NCBI RefSeq assembly: GCF_023015615.1 | Contig: NZ_JALKAJ010000004.1 | Span: 372,001 to 436,000, forward strand | DNA length: 64,000 bases | Source of the DNA: Qipengyuania sp. S6317L1 | Lineage (GTDB): Bacteria; Pseudomonadota; Alphaproteobacteria; Sphingomonadales; Sphingomonadaceae | Direction: 5' to 3' | In this document: in pieces, positions 24,956-32,983 of the stretch | Position numbering within the stretch: position 1 is the first letter of the stretch | How the letters are laid out: every line of letters starts with the position of its first letter | Notes under the pieces: generated by a model | Database searches by the model: none | Seen by the model: only the letters and a program-made list of their open reading frames with translations | What the model was told of the DNA's origin: nothing | Program-made: the position numbers and the translations under genes

Positions 24956-26641
24956 ATGACTGAGGGCGTGACTGAGATGGGCCTTAAGCAATCCGCCCCC
25001 GCCCCCGCAAGTGGGCTTGTGGCGCGCTCCTCCCTTTTGGATGGGTGGAGCGTAGGCGCACTGGTGCTTGCCGCCTTCGCCTTCCTTCCCATTGCCACCA
25101 TTCTCGTTTCGGCGCCAAGCGGCGGTTTTGAGGCGATTTCCCACCTCGCGAGCACGGTCCTGTGGCGCTACACCGCGAACACTCTGGCGCTGATGGCGAT
25201 GGCGGGCGGGCTTGCCCTGATCGTGGGGACAGGATGCGCCTGGCTGGTAAGCGCCGCGCGTTTTCCGGGGCGTTCGGTTCTGGCCTGGGCGCTGGTTCTG
25301 CCTCTTGCCCTGCCCGCCTATATCGCGGCGTATCTTTATGCCGATATGCTCGACTTTGTCGGACCGGTGCAAACCGCATTGCGCGAAGTCACCGGGCTTG
25401 GTCCCGATGGATACTGGTTCCCGCAAATCCGCTCTCTTCCCGGCGGGGCCTTCGTCCTTGGCATCGTCCTTTACCCTTATGTGTATCTCCTCGCGAGAGC
25501 CGCTTTTGCCGCGCAAAGCCTGTCGCAGTTTCGCGCCGCGCGCAGCCTTGGGGCAAGACCAACGCGCGCCTTCTGGCAGGTTGCCCTGCCCGCCGCGCGC
25601 CCCGCTATTGCGGGCGGATTGGCATTGGTGTTGATGGAAGTGCTCGCCGATTTTGGCGTTGCGCAGTATTTTGCGATCCCCACCTTCTCGACCGGCATTT
25701 TCCGCAGCTGGCTTTCGATGGGCGACAAGCAGGCCGCGCTCAAACTGGCGGCGGTGATGTTGCTGTTCGTGGTCGCCCTCATCATTCTCGAGGCGCGCAC
25801 TCGCAAGGGCCGCGCGGTGAGCAAGGATGGCTCGCGCGACGACGAACCGCTCGTGCACCTTTCCCCTCTGGGTAAGGTGCTGGCGCTCCTCTTTTGCGCA
25901 TCGCCGGTCTTTCTCGGCTTTCTCATCCCTGCCGGCTATTTGCTCTCGATGTCTGTCACCCCGGCCGCGATGAACGCCGCGGGCGATCTGTGGGCCTATG
26001 CCAGCGGAAGTCTCTGGCTTGGGCTCGGCGCAGGGTTCCTCTGCGTAATCGCGGCGCTGCTTCTGGCCTTTGCAAAAGCGCGTTCGGAAAGCCAATTGGT
26101 CAAAGCATCCATTCGCGTCTCGACGCTTGGATACGCGCTTCCCGGGGCTCTGCTTGCAGTCGGGCTACTCGCGCCGCTTGGAGCCGTTGATGTGGGCATG
26201 ACGCGGTTTTTACGCGATACTTTCGGCTATTCAGGCGGCCTTGTCCTGACGGGCACTGGCGCTGTCCTCATTTACGCATTGTGTGTGCGGTTCCTCACCG
26301 TTGCCTACAACAGCGTGGACGGAGGGATGAGCAAGATCCCGCCTTCCTTCGCCGCCGCTGCGCGATCTCTGGGAGCCGGGCCGTCGCGTGTCCTGGCGAA
26401 AATCTACGCCCCGCTTCTGAGCCGCAGCCTTGCCGCTGCCGCCGCGCTCGTTTTTATCGATGCCGTGCGCGAGCTGCCCGCCACATTGATCCTGCGGCCC
26501 TTCAATCTGGAGACGCTTGCCACCCGCACCTACCGCCTTGCAAGCGACGAGCGGCTGGTTGAGGCGTCTATCCCCGCGCTTCTTCTGCTGGTCGCCGGAC
26601 TTCTGCCGGTGCTTCTACTGACGAGGACGGGCAAGCGTTAA
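24956..26641 (+). CDS. Ferric-iron ABC transporter, fused double permease (FbpB/SfuB-like)
   Basis: Two homologous permease halves in one 561-residue chain, about 12 membrane segments. Each half carries an EAA-type coupling loop: AARSLGARPTRAFWQVALPAARPA in the first and AARSLGAGPSRVLAKIYAPLL in the second, read in part. This fusion is characteristic of FbpB-type iron permeases. An alternative start seven codons on (MGLKQSAP) is possible. Unlike usual fbpABC operons it is transcribed away from the ATPase and binding-protein genes. bchI begins 83 bases downstream on the same strand. Confidence 0.92.
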   Translation: MTEGVTEMGLKQSAPAPASGLVARSSLLDGWSVGALVLAAFAFLPIATILVSAPSGGFEAISHLASTVLWRYTANTLALMAMAGGLALIVGTGCAWLVSAARFPGRSVLAWALVLPLALPAYIAAYLYADMLDFVGPVQTALREVTGLGPDGYWFPQIRSLPGGAFVLGIVLYPYVYLLARAAFAAQSLSQFRAARSLGARPTRAFWQVALPAARPAIAGGLALVLMEVLADFGVAQYFAIPTFSTGIFRSWLSMGDKQAALKLAAVMLLFVVALIILEARTRKGRAVSKDGSRDDEPLVHLSPLGKVLALLFCASPVFLGFLIPAGYLLSMSVTPAAMNAAGDLWAYASGSLWLGLGAGFLCVIAALLLAFAKARSESQLVKASIRVSTLGYALPGALLAVGLLAPLGAVDVGMTRFLRDTFGYSGGLVLTGTGAVLIYALCVRFLTVAYNSVDGGMSKIPPSFAAAARSLGAGPSRVLAKIYAPLLSRSLAAAAALVFIDAVRELPATLILRPFNLETLATRTYRLASDERLVEASIPALLLLVAGLLPVLLLTRTGKR

Positions 26642-26724
26642 CCGCGCAATGTAAGGGTAGATTGTCACCACTGGTGTAAACTAAGCTTGTCGAATACGCC
26701 TGATGCGTTCAAAGTGCCTCGCAG

Positions 26725-27726
26725 ATGGCAAAATTTCCATTCTCGGCAATCGTCGGACAGGACGAGATGAAGCAGGCGCTGCTGATCGCGGCGGTTGATG
26801 GCTCGCTTGGCGGGGTCATGGTCTTTGGCGATCGCGGCACCGGCAAAAGCACTGCCGCACGCGCTTTGGCGAGCCTGCTGCCACCGATCACCGCACATGC
26901 AAACTGCCCGTATGGTGGGTCAAAAGAGGACGCGGAACGCTATCCGGATGTGTGCGGCGGTGGGCCTTTGCGAAAGCGTCCTGTGCCATTTGTTGACCTG
27001 CCCCTGGGCGCGACCGAGGACCGGGTGATCGGCTCGCTCGACCTCGAGAAGGCGCTTCGATCTGGCGAAAAGGGGTTTGAACCAGGACTTCTTGCCAAGG
27101 CGCACCGGGGTTTCTTGTACATTGACGAGATCAACTTGCTCGAAGACCACCTTGTGGACCTGCTTTTGGATGTGGCCGCCTCGGGCGAAAACGTGGTCGA
27201 GCGCGAGGGGCTTTCCGTGCGCCACCCTGCGAAATTTGTCCTCATCGGCAGCGGCAATCCGGAAGAGGGTGAACTGCGCCCGCAATTGCTCGACCGCTTT
27301 GGTCTCTCAGTCGAAGTGCGCACGCCCGAGGATATCGAAACCCGCGTCAAGATCATGCGACTTGTTGCAGCCAGTGAGCGCGATCCGGAAGGTTTCGCTG
27401 CCGAATGGGCGCAAGAGGACGCCAAGATACTCAAGCAAATCGCGCGCGGCAAAGCCAAGCTTGCCAGGCTCGAACCTCCTGAAAACATCCTCACCGATGC
27501 AGCCCATCTGTGCATGGCTGTGGGCGCAGACGGGCTACGCGGAGAGTTGACCTTGATGCGCGCCGCCCGCGCCCTTGCAGCTTTGGAAGGCGCGCGATCG
27601 GTCAAACGCGAGCATTTGATCGCGGTTGCGCCATCGGCCTTGCGGCACCGGTTACGCCGCGATGTGCTCGATGAAACGGGCTCGACTGCGCGCATTTCGA
27701 GGGCCATCGACGAGCTGTTCGGGTGA
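26725..27726 (+). CDS. bchI: Magnesium chelatase ATPase subunit I
   Basis: AAA+ subunit that drives Mg insertion into protoporphyrin IX with BchD and BchH. The 333-residue protein has Walker A FGDRGTGKSTAARAL (residues 35-42 core), the chelatase insert NCPYGGSKEDAERYPDVCGG, Walker B FLYIDEINLLEDHLVDLLLD, and sensor residues in GSGNPEEGELRPQLLDRFGL. It is the first gene of bchIDO: its stop overlaps the GTG start of bchD. Degenerate TGT-N12 half-matches lie upstream, but no exact PpsR site. Confidence 0.96.
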   Translation: MAKFPFSAIVGQDEMKQALLIAAVDGSLGGVMVFGDRGTGKSTAARALASLLPPITAHANCPYGGSKEDAERYPDVCGGGPLRKRPVPFVDLPLGATEDRVIGSLDLEKALRSGEKGFEPGLLAKAHRGFLYIDEINLLEDHLVDLLLDVAASGENVVEREGLSVRHPAKFVLIGSGNPEEGELRPQLLDRFGLSVEVRTPEDIETRVKIMRLVAASERDPEGFAAEWAQEDAKILKQIARGKAKLARLEPPENILTDAAHLCMAVGADGLRGELTLMRAARALAALEGARSVKREHLIAVAPSALRHRLRRDVLDETGSTARISRAIDELFG

Positions 27727-29399
27727 CAGGCGAAACCGCCTCTGAAAGACTTTCAAGCGACCCCATTCACGACGCTAGCCTCGCCGCAACCCTCTTCGTC
27801 CAAAACCCGCTAGGTTTCGGTGGCATGGTCCTGCGCGCAAGCTCGCCCGCTCGCGATGCACTGGTCGCAGCGATAGGGCAAAAACTCCCGACCCGCCGCC
27901 TCCCCGCCCATATTGATGATGAACGCCTGCTTGGAGGGATCGACATCGCGGCAAGCCTCGCAGCGGGCCAGCCGGTTGAGACCAAGGGACTTCTCGCGGA
28001 GGCCGAAGGCGCGGTGCTGATCGTGCCCATGGCAGAGCGCATGGATGAAGCGCTTGCCGGGCGGTTGGCGCAGGCGCTTGACGATAGAAGGATCGCAATG
28101 CTCCTCTTGGACGATGCACGCGAAGCCGATGAGGGGCCACCGCTGGCACTGATGGAGCGGCTGTCGTTTCAGTGCGATCTCACCCATTCACGCGAGCGTG
28201 AGGCATCATTGGGGGCCTCCAAAGCTGGCGAAACGGGGCCTCTCGATGACGAGGCATTGAGCGCAATTGCGGCAACGGGCCCAGCGCTTGGGGTGCATTC
28301 GCTCCGCGCTCTTATTCATACAAGCGCGGCGGCGCGGGCTCATGCCTCTTTGTCAGGACGCGAAGTGGTCGAACACAGCGATCTGGAAGCCGCCGCACGG
28401 CTTGTTCTGGCGCCGCGAGCAACGCAGCTTCCGCCGCCGCCCGAAGAGCCCGTTGCGGATGATTCTCCGCCGCCCGATCCCGGTGACACGCCAGAGGAGA
28501 ACAACCAGCAATCGAGTGATCAAAAGCTCGAAGACAAAGTTGTCGAAGCCGCTGCTGCCGCTATCCCGGCTGACCTTCTGGCCCAGCTTGCAAAGGGGCT
28601 TGCCCCGCGTGCATCGGGAGCGAGCGGTTCGGGGCAAAAGCGCAAGAGCGGGCTTCGCGGCAAACCGTTGGGAGCGCGGCCGGGTATGCCGCGCGGTGGC
28701 GCTCGTCTGGCGATGATCGACACATTGCGCGCTGCCGTTCCGTGGCAGGCCGTCAGACGGCGAGAAACGGGCGCTGACCCGAACGCACCGATCATCATGC
28801 GCAAAGGTGACCTGCGTGTTCGCCGCTTTGAAGAAAAGGCCGCGCGGGTCACGATCTTTGCGGTCGATGCCTCCGGCTCCGCTGCCGCTGCGCGCCTTGC
28901 CGAGGCCAAGGGCGCGGTCGAGCTGATGCTTGCACAAGCCTATGTCACGAGGAGCGAGGTCGCGCTTATCGCCTTTCGCGGAGAAGTCGCCGAATTGCTC
29001 CTGCCTCCCACGCGCTCGCTCACACGGGCGCGGCGCGCGCTGGCGGAGCTTCCCGGAGGGGGCGGCACGCCGCTTGCAATGGGCCTCGATACCGCGCGCG
29101 AACTCGCACATTCGGTGCGCGGAAGAGGTCGCACGCCGAGCCTTATCGTGCTTACCGACGGGCGCGCCAATATCGACGGTCAAGGCCAGCCCGGGCGCAA
29201 GCAGGCAGGCGAAGATGCGGCAGCCGCCGCCAAGGCGATTGCCCGCGAAGGGGTAGATGCCCTCGTGGTCGATATCTCTGCACGCGCCAGCCGCGAGGGG
29301 GGTGCATTGGCCGAGGCCATGCAGGCCCGCTACCTCGCCCTGCCCCGCGCCGACGCGAAAACCCTGCACGCGGCCATTTCCAGCAGAGAGCCCGCATGA
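27723..29399 (+). CDS. bchD: Magnesium chelatase subunit D
   Basis: Platform subunit of Mg chelatase: an N-terminal inactive AAA+-like domain (about 1-220), a Pro/acidic linker (PPPPEEPVADDSPPPDPGDT), and a C-terminal integrin-I/VWA domain with the MIDAS motif VDASGSAAAARLAEAKGAVE. The VWA domain continues with the conserved LIVLTDGRANIDG. It starts at GTG overlapping the bchI stop and ends in an ATGA overlap with bchO, so translation is coupled. At 558 residues it is within the alphaproteobacterial range. Confidence 0.96.
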   Translation: MTGETASERLSSDPIHDASLAATLFVQNPLGFGGMVLRASSPARDALVAAIGQKLPTRRLPAHIDDERLLGGIDIAASLAAGQPVETKGLLAEAEGAVLIVPMAERMDEALAGRLAQALDDRRIAMLLLDDAREADEGPPLALMERLSFQCDLTHSREREASLGASKAGETGPLDDEALSAIAATGPALGVHSLRALIHTSAAARAHASLSGREVVEHSDLEAAARLVLAPRATQLPPPPEEPVADDSPPPDPGDTPEENNQQSSDQKLEDKVVEAAAAAIPADLLAQLAKGLAPRASGASGSGQKRKSGLRGKPLGARPGMPRGGARLAMIDTLRAAVPWQAVRRRETGADPNAPIIMRKGDLRVRRFEEKAARVTIFAVDASGSAAAARLAEAKGAVELMLAQAYVTRSEVALIAFRGEVAELLLPPTRSLTRARRALAELPGGGGTPLAMGLDTARELAHSVRGRGRTPSLIVLTDGRANIDGQGQPGRKQAGEDAAAAAKAIAREGVDALVVDISARASREGGALAEAMQARYLALPRADAKTLHAAISSREPA

Positions 29400-30289
29400 G
29401 CCGCCCGCTCAACTGGGATCGCGAAGGACGCCTGTGGCCCAATCGCGAGGCAAGCCAATTTGTGCAAATGGGCCACGCGACATGGCACGTCCAACGGTTC
29501 GGTGAGGGCAAAAGCCCGCGCATTCTGCTTATCCACGGCACCGGGGGATCGGTGCACTCATGGGGCGCGCTTGCCCCGATGATGGCAGAGCAATTCGAAC
29601 TGTTCGCCCCCGACCTCCCTCGCCACGCATTCACCACCGGCCATGGGCCGCAGGATTCCTCCATCCCCGGCATGGCGCGCGCGCTTGCTGCGCTGCTCGA
29701 ACACACCGGTTTTGCGCCCGACATGATCGTTGGCCATTCCGCAGGCGCCGCTCTGGCGTTGCAATTGGCGCTGGATCACGGCTTTACCGGTCCCATCGTC
29801 GGGCTAAATTCGGCGCTGCGTCCCTTCCCCGGCCTTGCCGCGCAGCTTTTCCCGGCAGTTGCCAAGTTGCTTTTCGCAAACCCCTTTGTCCCGCGTGTAT
29901 TCTCGGGGCTTGCCGGATTTGGTTCGGAGGCCGAGCGGTTCATCTACCGCTCCACACGCTCGACGATCTCGGACGAAGGGCTCGCCTGCTACGCCGCCCT
30001 CATCAAGAACCCGCGCCATACGAAGGGCGCATTGTCGATGATGGCGAATTGGGACCTTGAAAGACTGCGTGAGCGGATGGGAGAGATCACCAACCCGATT
30101 TTGATGATACATTCTGACAAGGACGCAGCGATCCCGCTGGACTGGGCCAAGGAGGCGCACAGCTGGCTTGCCACCTCCCGGCTCGACGTGCTGTGCGGCC
30201 TCGGCCATCTCGCCCACGAGGAAGCCCCGGAACTCGTAGCCGAGCGGATCATGGATTTCGCAAAGGAGACGCTGGGGGAGAACGCCTGA
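29396..30289 (+). CDS. bchO: BchO, alpha/beta hydrolase of the Mg-chelatase operon
   Basis: The 297-residue alpha/beta hydrolase has oxyanion-hole region LIHGTGGSVHSWGAL, nucleophile elbow VGHSAGAALALQLAL, and late acid/His positions (IHSDKDAAIPLDW and GLGHLAHEE). BchO lies with bchI and bchD in most purple-bacterial clusters and is linked by context to the Mg-chelation step; its reaction is not firmly established. The stop overlaps the start of the next small gene (TGATG). Confidence 0.93.
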   Translation: MSRPLNWDREGRLWPNREASQFVQMGHATWHVQRFGEGKSPRILLIHGTGGSVHSWGALAPMMAEQFELFAPDLPRHAFTTGHGPQDSSIPGMARALAALLEHTGFAPDMIVGHSAGAALALQLALDHGFTGPIVGLNSALRPFPGLAAQLFPAVAKLLFANPFVPRVFSGLAGFGSEAERFIYRSTRSTISDEGLACYAALIKNPRHTKGALSMMANWDLERLRERMGEITNPILMIHSDKDAAIPLDWAKEAHSWLATSRLDVLCGLGHLAHEEAPELVAERIMDFAKETLGENA

Positions 30290-30492
30290 TGGAAGACTAC
30301 AGCAAAAACATCACCGATAACCTCGGCTGGCTGGAAATCGCGTTCTTCTACTCCATCGCGATTGGCGTTTGCTTCTGGCAATGGTGGAAGATGCGCCGTG
30401 AAGTGCGCGAGATGCGGGCCGAACGCGAAGCGCGCGAGGCTGAAGAGGCTGCAAGCAAGGACGCGGAAGAAAGCGAAAAGCCGGAAGGCTAA
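30289..30492 (+). CDS. Small single-span membrane protein in the bchIDO operon
   Basis: A 67-residue protein beginning MEDYSKNITDNLGWLEIAFF. One hydrophobic segment (LEIAFFYSIAIGVCFWQWWKM, about 15-35, read in part) is followed by a charged, helix-rich Arg/Glu/Ala tail likely to be coiled or cytoplasmic. The ATG overlaps the bchO stop, so it is probably translated with the operon. Its stop overlaps the convergent crtC stop by four bases. No family recognised. Position suggests a cofactor-enzyme accessory role at the membrane, which is inference only. Confidence 0.75.
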   Translation: MEDYSKNITDNLGWLEIAFFYSIAIGVCFWQWWKMRREVREMRAEREAREAEEAASKDAEESEKPEG

Positions 30493-31499
30493 GCTGGTTT
30501 CCTCGGCATCCGAAACGGCAGCATGAACTGCACCACTGGCGAGGCGAACCGGCGCATATCAAGACTTTCCTGCACCGTTGCGACTTCCTCACCGAAAAGC
30601 TTCGACGACAGTTCTGAACGCGCATAAAAGGGCGTATCCTCCCATGTGCGGCGAACCTCGGCCACACCGATTTCAGAGCGCGTACGCCTGTCGACCCGCC
30701 ATCTGCTTTTGGGCAAAGGCGCAATCGCGGGAAGCTCGACATGAGCCGCCTCGCAGTGCTTGTCGAAGCGGATAGCGCTTGCGAAAAGCGAGCCGTCGCC
30801 GCGCTCGCCTTCATAGCATACGACCGCGCCCTCCTTCATGTGCGCGCGCGACCAGTGCCAGGTGTTAAAGCCACTCTCCAGTGGCTCTGACCCACGGTTG
30901 TGATCAAAATATCCGCTGCCGCCCCACGAGAGGCCCGGCTCCTCCATCTCGACCTCTATCTGCGCGCGCGGGGCCATGCAGTGCCAGATGTGGTTTTCCG
31001 CCGGATCAAGCGCAAAGCTCGCCGCATTCAATGCCTCGGGGTACACCCGCACCGTGCCCGCCACCCGGCGGTGGATGGGGTTGAACAGCCGCGTGTCGCG
31101 CTCCTCAATTTCAATCGTCAGGTGATCGCCATCCCAGCGCATTGCGCTCGCCCCGATTTCAAGGGTATGCGCATCGCGCCGCACGTCTGCCTCGGGTCGC
31201 TCGTGCATGACCCACCGTGCTCTTGGACCGTAAAGCGCGATATTCATGGAGCAATGGTCGAGCGGCGCGCCCCTTCCCGATGCCTTGTAATAAGGCGAGA
31301 AAACACTCCCCATAAAGGCGATTATCGTGAGGGCGTGGGCTCCGTCGTCGCTGATCGCGTCGATATACCACCAGGTGTAGCCGCCTGATGGAATGTCCTC
31401 GTCGAAGCGAGGTCCTGTTCCACCTTTTTCGCCGCAAGCAGCCCGGATAAGGCGGCCATCGGGACGCCTGCTGAAGGATGCGTCGCTCCCCCAGCGCAA
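30489..31499 (-). CDS. crtC: Hydroxyneurosporene synthase (carotenoid 1,2-hydratase) CrtC
   Basis: Adds water to the C-1,2 bond of acyclic carotenoids such as neurosporene or lycopene. The recognisable domain starts near GGTGPRFDEDIPSGGYTWWY and includes IIAFMGSVFSPYYKASGRG and SWGGSGYFDHNRGSEPLESG, characteristic CrtC stretches. There is no ATG or GTG near the expected N-terminus. The frame stays open into crtD, with ATGs only about 70 codons upstream; a TTG at 31499 is the nearest conventional candidate and is used here as a guess. crtD's frame ends inside crtC at 31322. The start is therefore unresolved; the gene body is secure. Confidence 0.85.
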   Translation of the reverse strand: MRWGSDASFSRRPDGRLIRAACGEKGGTGPRFDEDIPSGGYTWWYIDAISDDGAHALTIIAFMGSVFSPYYKASGRGAPLDHCSMNIALYGPRARWVMHERPEADVRRDAHTLEIGASAMRWDGDHLTIEIEERDTRLFNPIHRRVAGTVRVYPEALNAASFALDPAENHIWHCMAPRAQIEVEMEEPGLSWGGSGYFDHNRGSEPLESGFNTWHWSRAHMKEGAVVCYEGERGDGSLFASAIRFDKHCEAAHVELPAIAPLPKSRWRVDRRTRSEIGVAEVRRTWEDTPFYARSELSSKLFGEEVATVQESLDMRRFASPVVQFMLPFRMPRKPA

Positions 31500-32905
31500 T
31501 AGAGTTTCCTGATGCGCGTGCGCGGCCCCTGTCTCAGGAATGAGGCCGCCGAGCCGTGCGACGCTCTGCCATATAGAGCCCCCCCGGTTGCCGGGAAGAG
31601 GCGCTCCCACGTGGCCGGTGTCGCGAGCTCGTGGGGCATGTCCTCCTCGAGCATGAGGCCGCATTTCTCTAACCTTGCTTTGAGGGCCCTCGTGCATCCT
31701 TGTGTCTCCTTGGGATCGTAGGAAAAGCGGTCGCCATTGGCGGGCGCATTGACGATGATTTGCAGCCGTTCCCGGCCTTGCGGCGCCGCGGCGGCGTTCA
31801 AATCCGCGCTGCGATCGAGCGCGCAGACATAAGCGGTGGGATCGCTCGGCGGACGGCCGCTGGCGATCTCGTCGAACTCGCGCTTGTAGTCGCTTGAGAA
31901 AAAGACGTTGTGGTGGGTGAGGTCGAAACCGCTTGTCTTTGTGTGGGCGTACCAGACGAGCGCGGAGAGCGAGCGTTTGGCAGGGGGGAGCGGCTTGACC
32001 GCACGCGACGGGTCTTGTCCGAAATGGCCGGTCGCAATCGCATTGGGATCGGCGTTGCAGATCACGCTGTCGGCGGGGATCACCTCGCCACTGTCCAACC
32101 GGACGCCGCAGGCCTCGCCCGCGCCATTCATCAGGATTTGGCAGACCCTTTCCCCCATGCGAAACTGCGCGCCATTGCCCTCAGCCAGCCGCCTCAAAGC
32201 AACCGCGAGCGCGTTGATCCCCCCGTCGATCAGCCACACGCCCCTCGCCTCGACATGGGCGATCAGCATCAGGGTTGCGGGCGCTTGGAATGGCGAAGAG
32301 CCGCAATAGGTCGAATAACGGCCAAAAAGCTGCTGAAGACGCGGGTCGGGGAAGAAATCGCGAAGCGCCTTCCACATGCTCTTGTGCGGGCGCATCGCGG
32401 CAAAGTCACCAAATCGCGTCAGGCCAATGCGCCAAAGGAGCGGGAGCGGGCTCGACACATTGTCGCCGCGCATCATCGGCTCGTTGAGGATGTTATACAT
32501 CCGCGCGGTTTCGGCTTGGAAGCGGGCATAGCCGCGCGCGGCCTCTGCCCCGGCGAAGTTGCCAATGGCATCGCGTGAGCGCTCGGGATCGGCGTAGAGA
32601 TCAAGCGTTTCGCTATCATTCCAAGCGTGGCGGGCGAGCACTTCGGCCTTTTTGACGCTCACATAGTCTTCGAGTCGCGCGCCGCTTTCTTCGAAAATCT
32701 CGTCAAACACATCGCGCATGGTGAAAACGGTTGGGCCGGCATCAATTGACGCGCCATCGACGGCAACGCGGGCCGCTTTTCCGCCGACTTCCGCTTGCGC
32801 TTCCACGAGGGTAACGGCCATCCCGCGCGCAGACAATCGGGCGGCGCTCGCCAGCCCTCCCATCCCTGCGCCGATGATGACGACAGCCTTCAAAAACCCC
32901 TCCAC
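31322..32905 (-). CDS. crtD: Methoxyneurosporene (1-hydroxycarotenoid 3,4-) dehydrogenase CrtD
   Basis: FAD-dependent carotenoid desaturase of the CrtI family that introduces the C-3,4 double bond. The 527-residue protein opens with the dinucleotide-binding fold VVIIGAGMGGLASAARLSAR and VEAQAEVGGKA. It ends its conserved part with the family signature YCAGGATHPSAGVPMAALSG near residue 485. About 25 residues after LLAAKKVEQDL extend beyond the usual end and overlap crtC in another frame. It is divergent from crtF, with a PpsR-type site in the 78-base gap. Confidence 0.92.
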   Translation of the reverse strand: MEGFLKAVVIIGAGMGGLASAARLSARGMAVTLVEAQAEVGGKAARVAVDGASIDAGPTVFTMRDVFDEIFEESGARLEDYVSVKKAEVLARHAWNDSETLDLYADPERSRDAIGNFAGAEAARGYARFQAETARMYNILNEPMMRGDNVSSPLPLLWRIGLTRFGDFAAMRPHKSMWKALRDFFPDPRLQQLFGRYSTYCGSSPFQAPATLMLIAHVEARGVWLIDGGINALAVALRRLAEGNGAQFRMGERVCQILMNGAGEACGVRLDSGEVIPADSVICNADPNAIATGHFGQDPSRAVKPLPPAKRSLSALVWYAHTKTSGFDLTHHNVFFSSDYKREFDEIASGRPPSDPTAYVCALDRSADLNAAAAPQGRERLQIIVNAPANGDRFSYDPKETQGCTRALKARLEKCGLMLEEDMPHELATPATWERLFPATGGALYGRASHGSAASFLRQGPRTRIRKLYCAGGATHPSAGVPMAALSGLLAAKKVEQDLASTRTFHQAATPGGISTRSATTEPTPSR

Positions 32906-32959
32906 CCGGCGCCCATCGCCAGAGAAATCTCACATTCCAGTTGACCTGACTGTAGCAGG

Positions 32960-32977
32960 TGTCCAACTATTTAGACA
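32960..32977. promoter_or_regulatory. PpsR/CrtJ-type site between crtD and crtF
   Basis: An exact TGT-N12-ACA match (TGTCCAACTATTTAGACA). A second site nine bases upstream (TGT at 32951, N12, ACT) has one mismatch, giving the paired layout usual for this repressor. It can control both divergent genes. The ppsR gene is in the same cluster. Confidence 0.7.
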
Positions 32978-32983
32978 ATCAAA

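Noticed and set aside
24920..26095. Minus-strand frame opposite the iron permease
   Set aside because: Arg/Gly/His-rich translation with no hydrophobic or conserved segments; shadow of the permease gene.
26650..26680. PpsR site before bchI
   Set aside because: TGT-N12-TCA and TGT-N12-AAA are present but both miss the second half-site, and no matching -35/-10 pair was found; too weak to call.
31420..31440. Programmed -1 frameshift joining crtD and crtC
   Set aside because: The run has only five A before G, so the slippery heptamer A-AAA-AAG is incomplete and no clear downstream pseudoknot was seen; kept only as an unresolved start problem.
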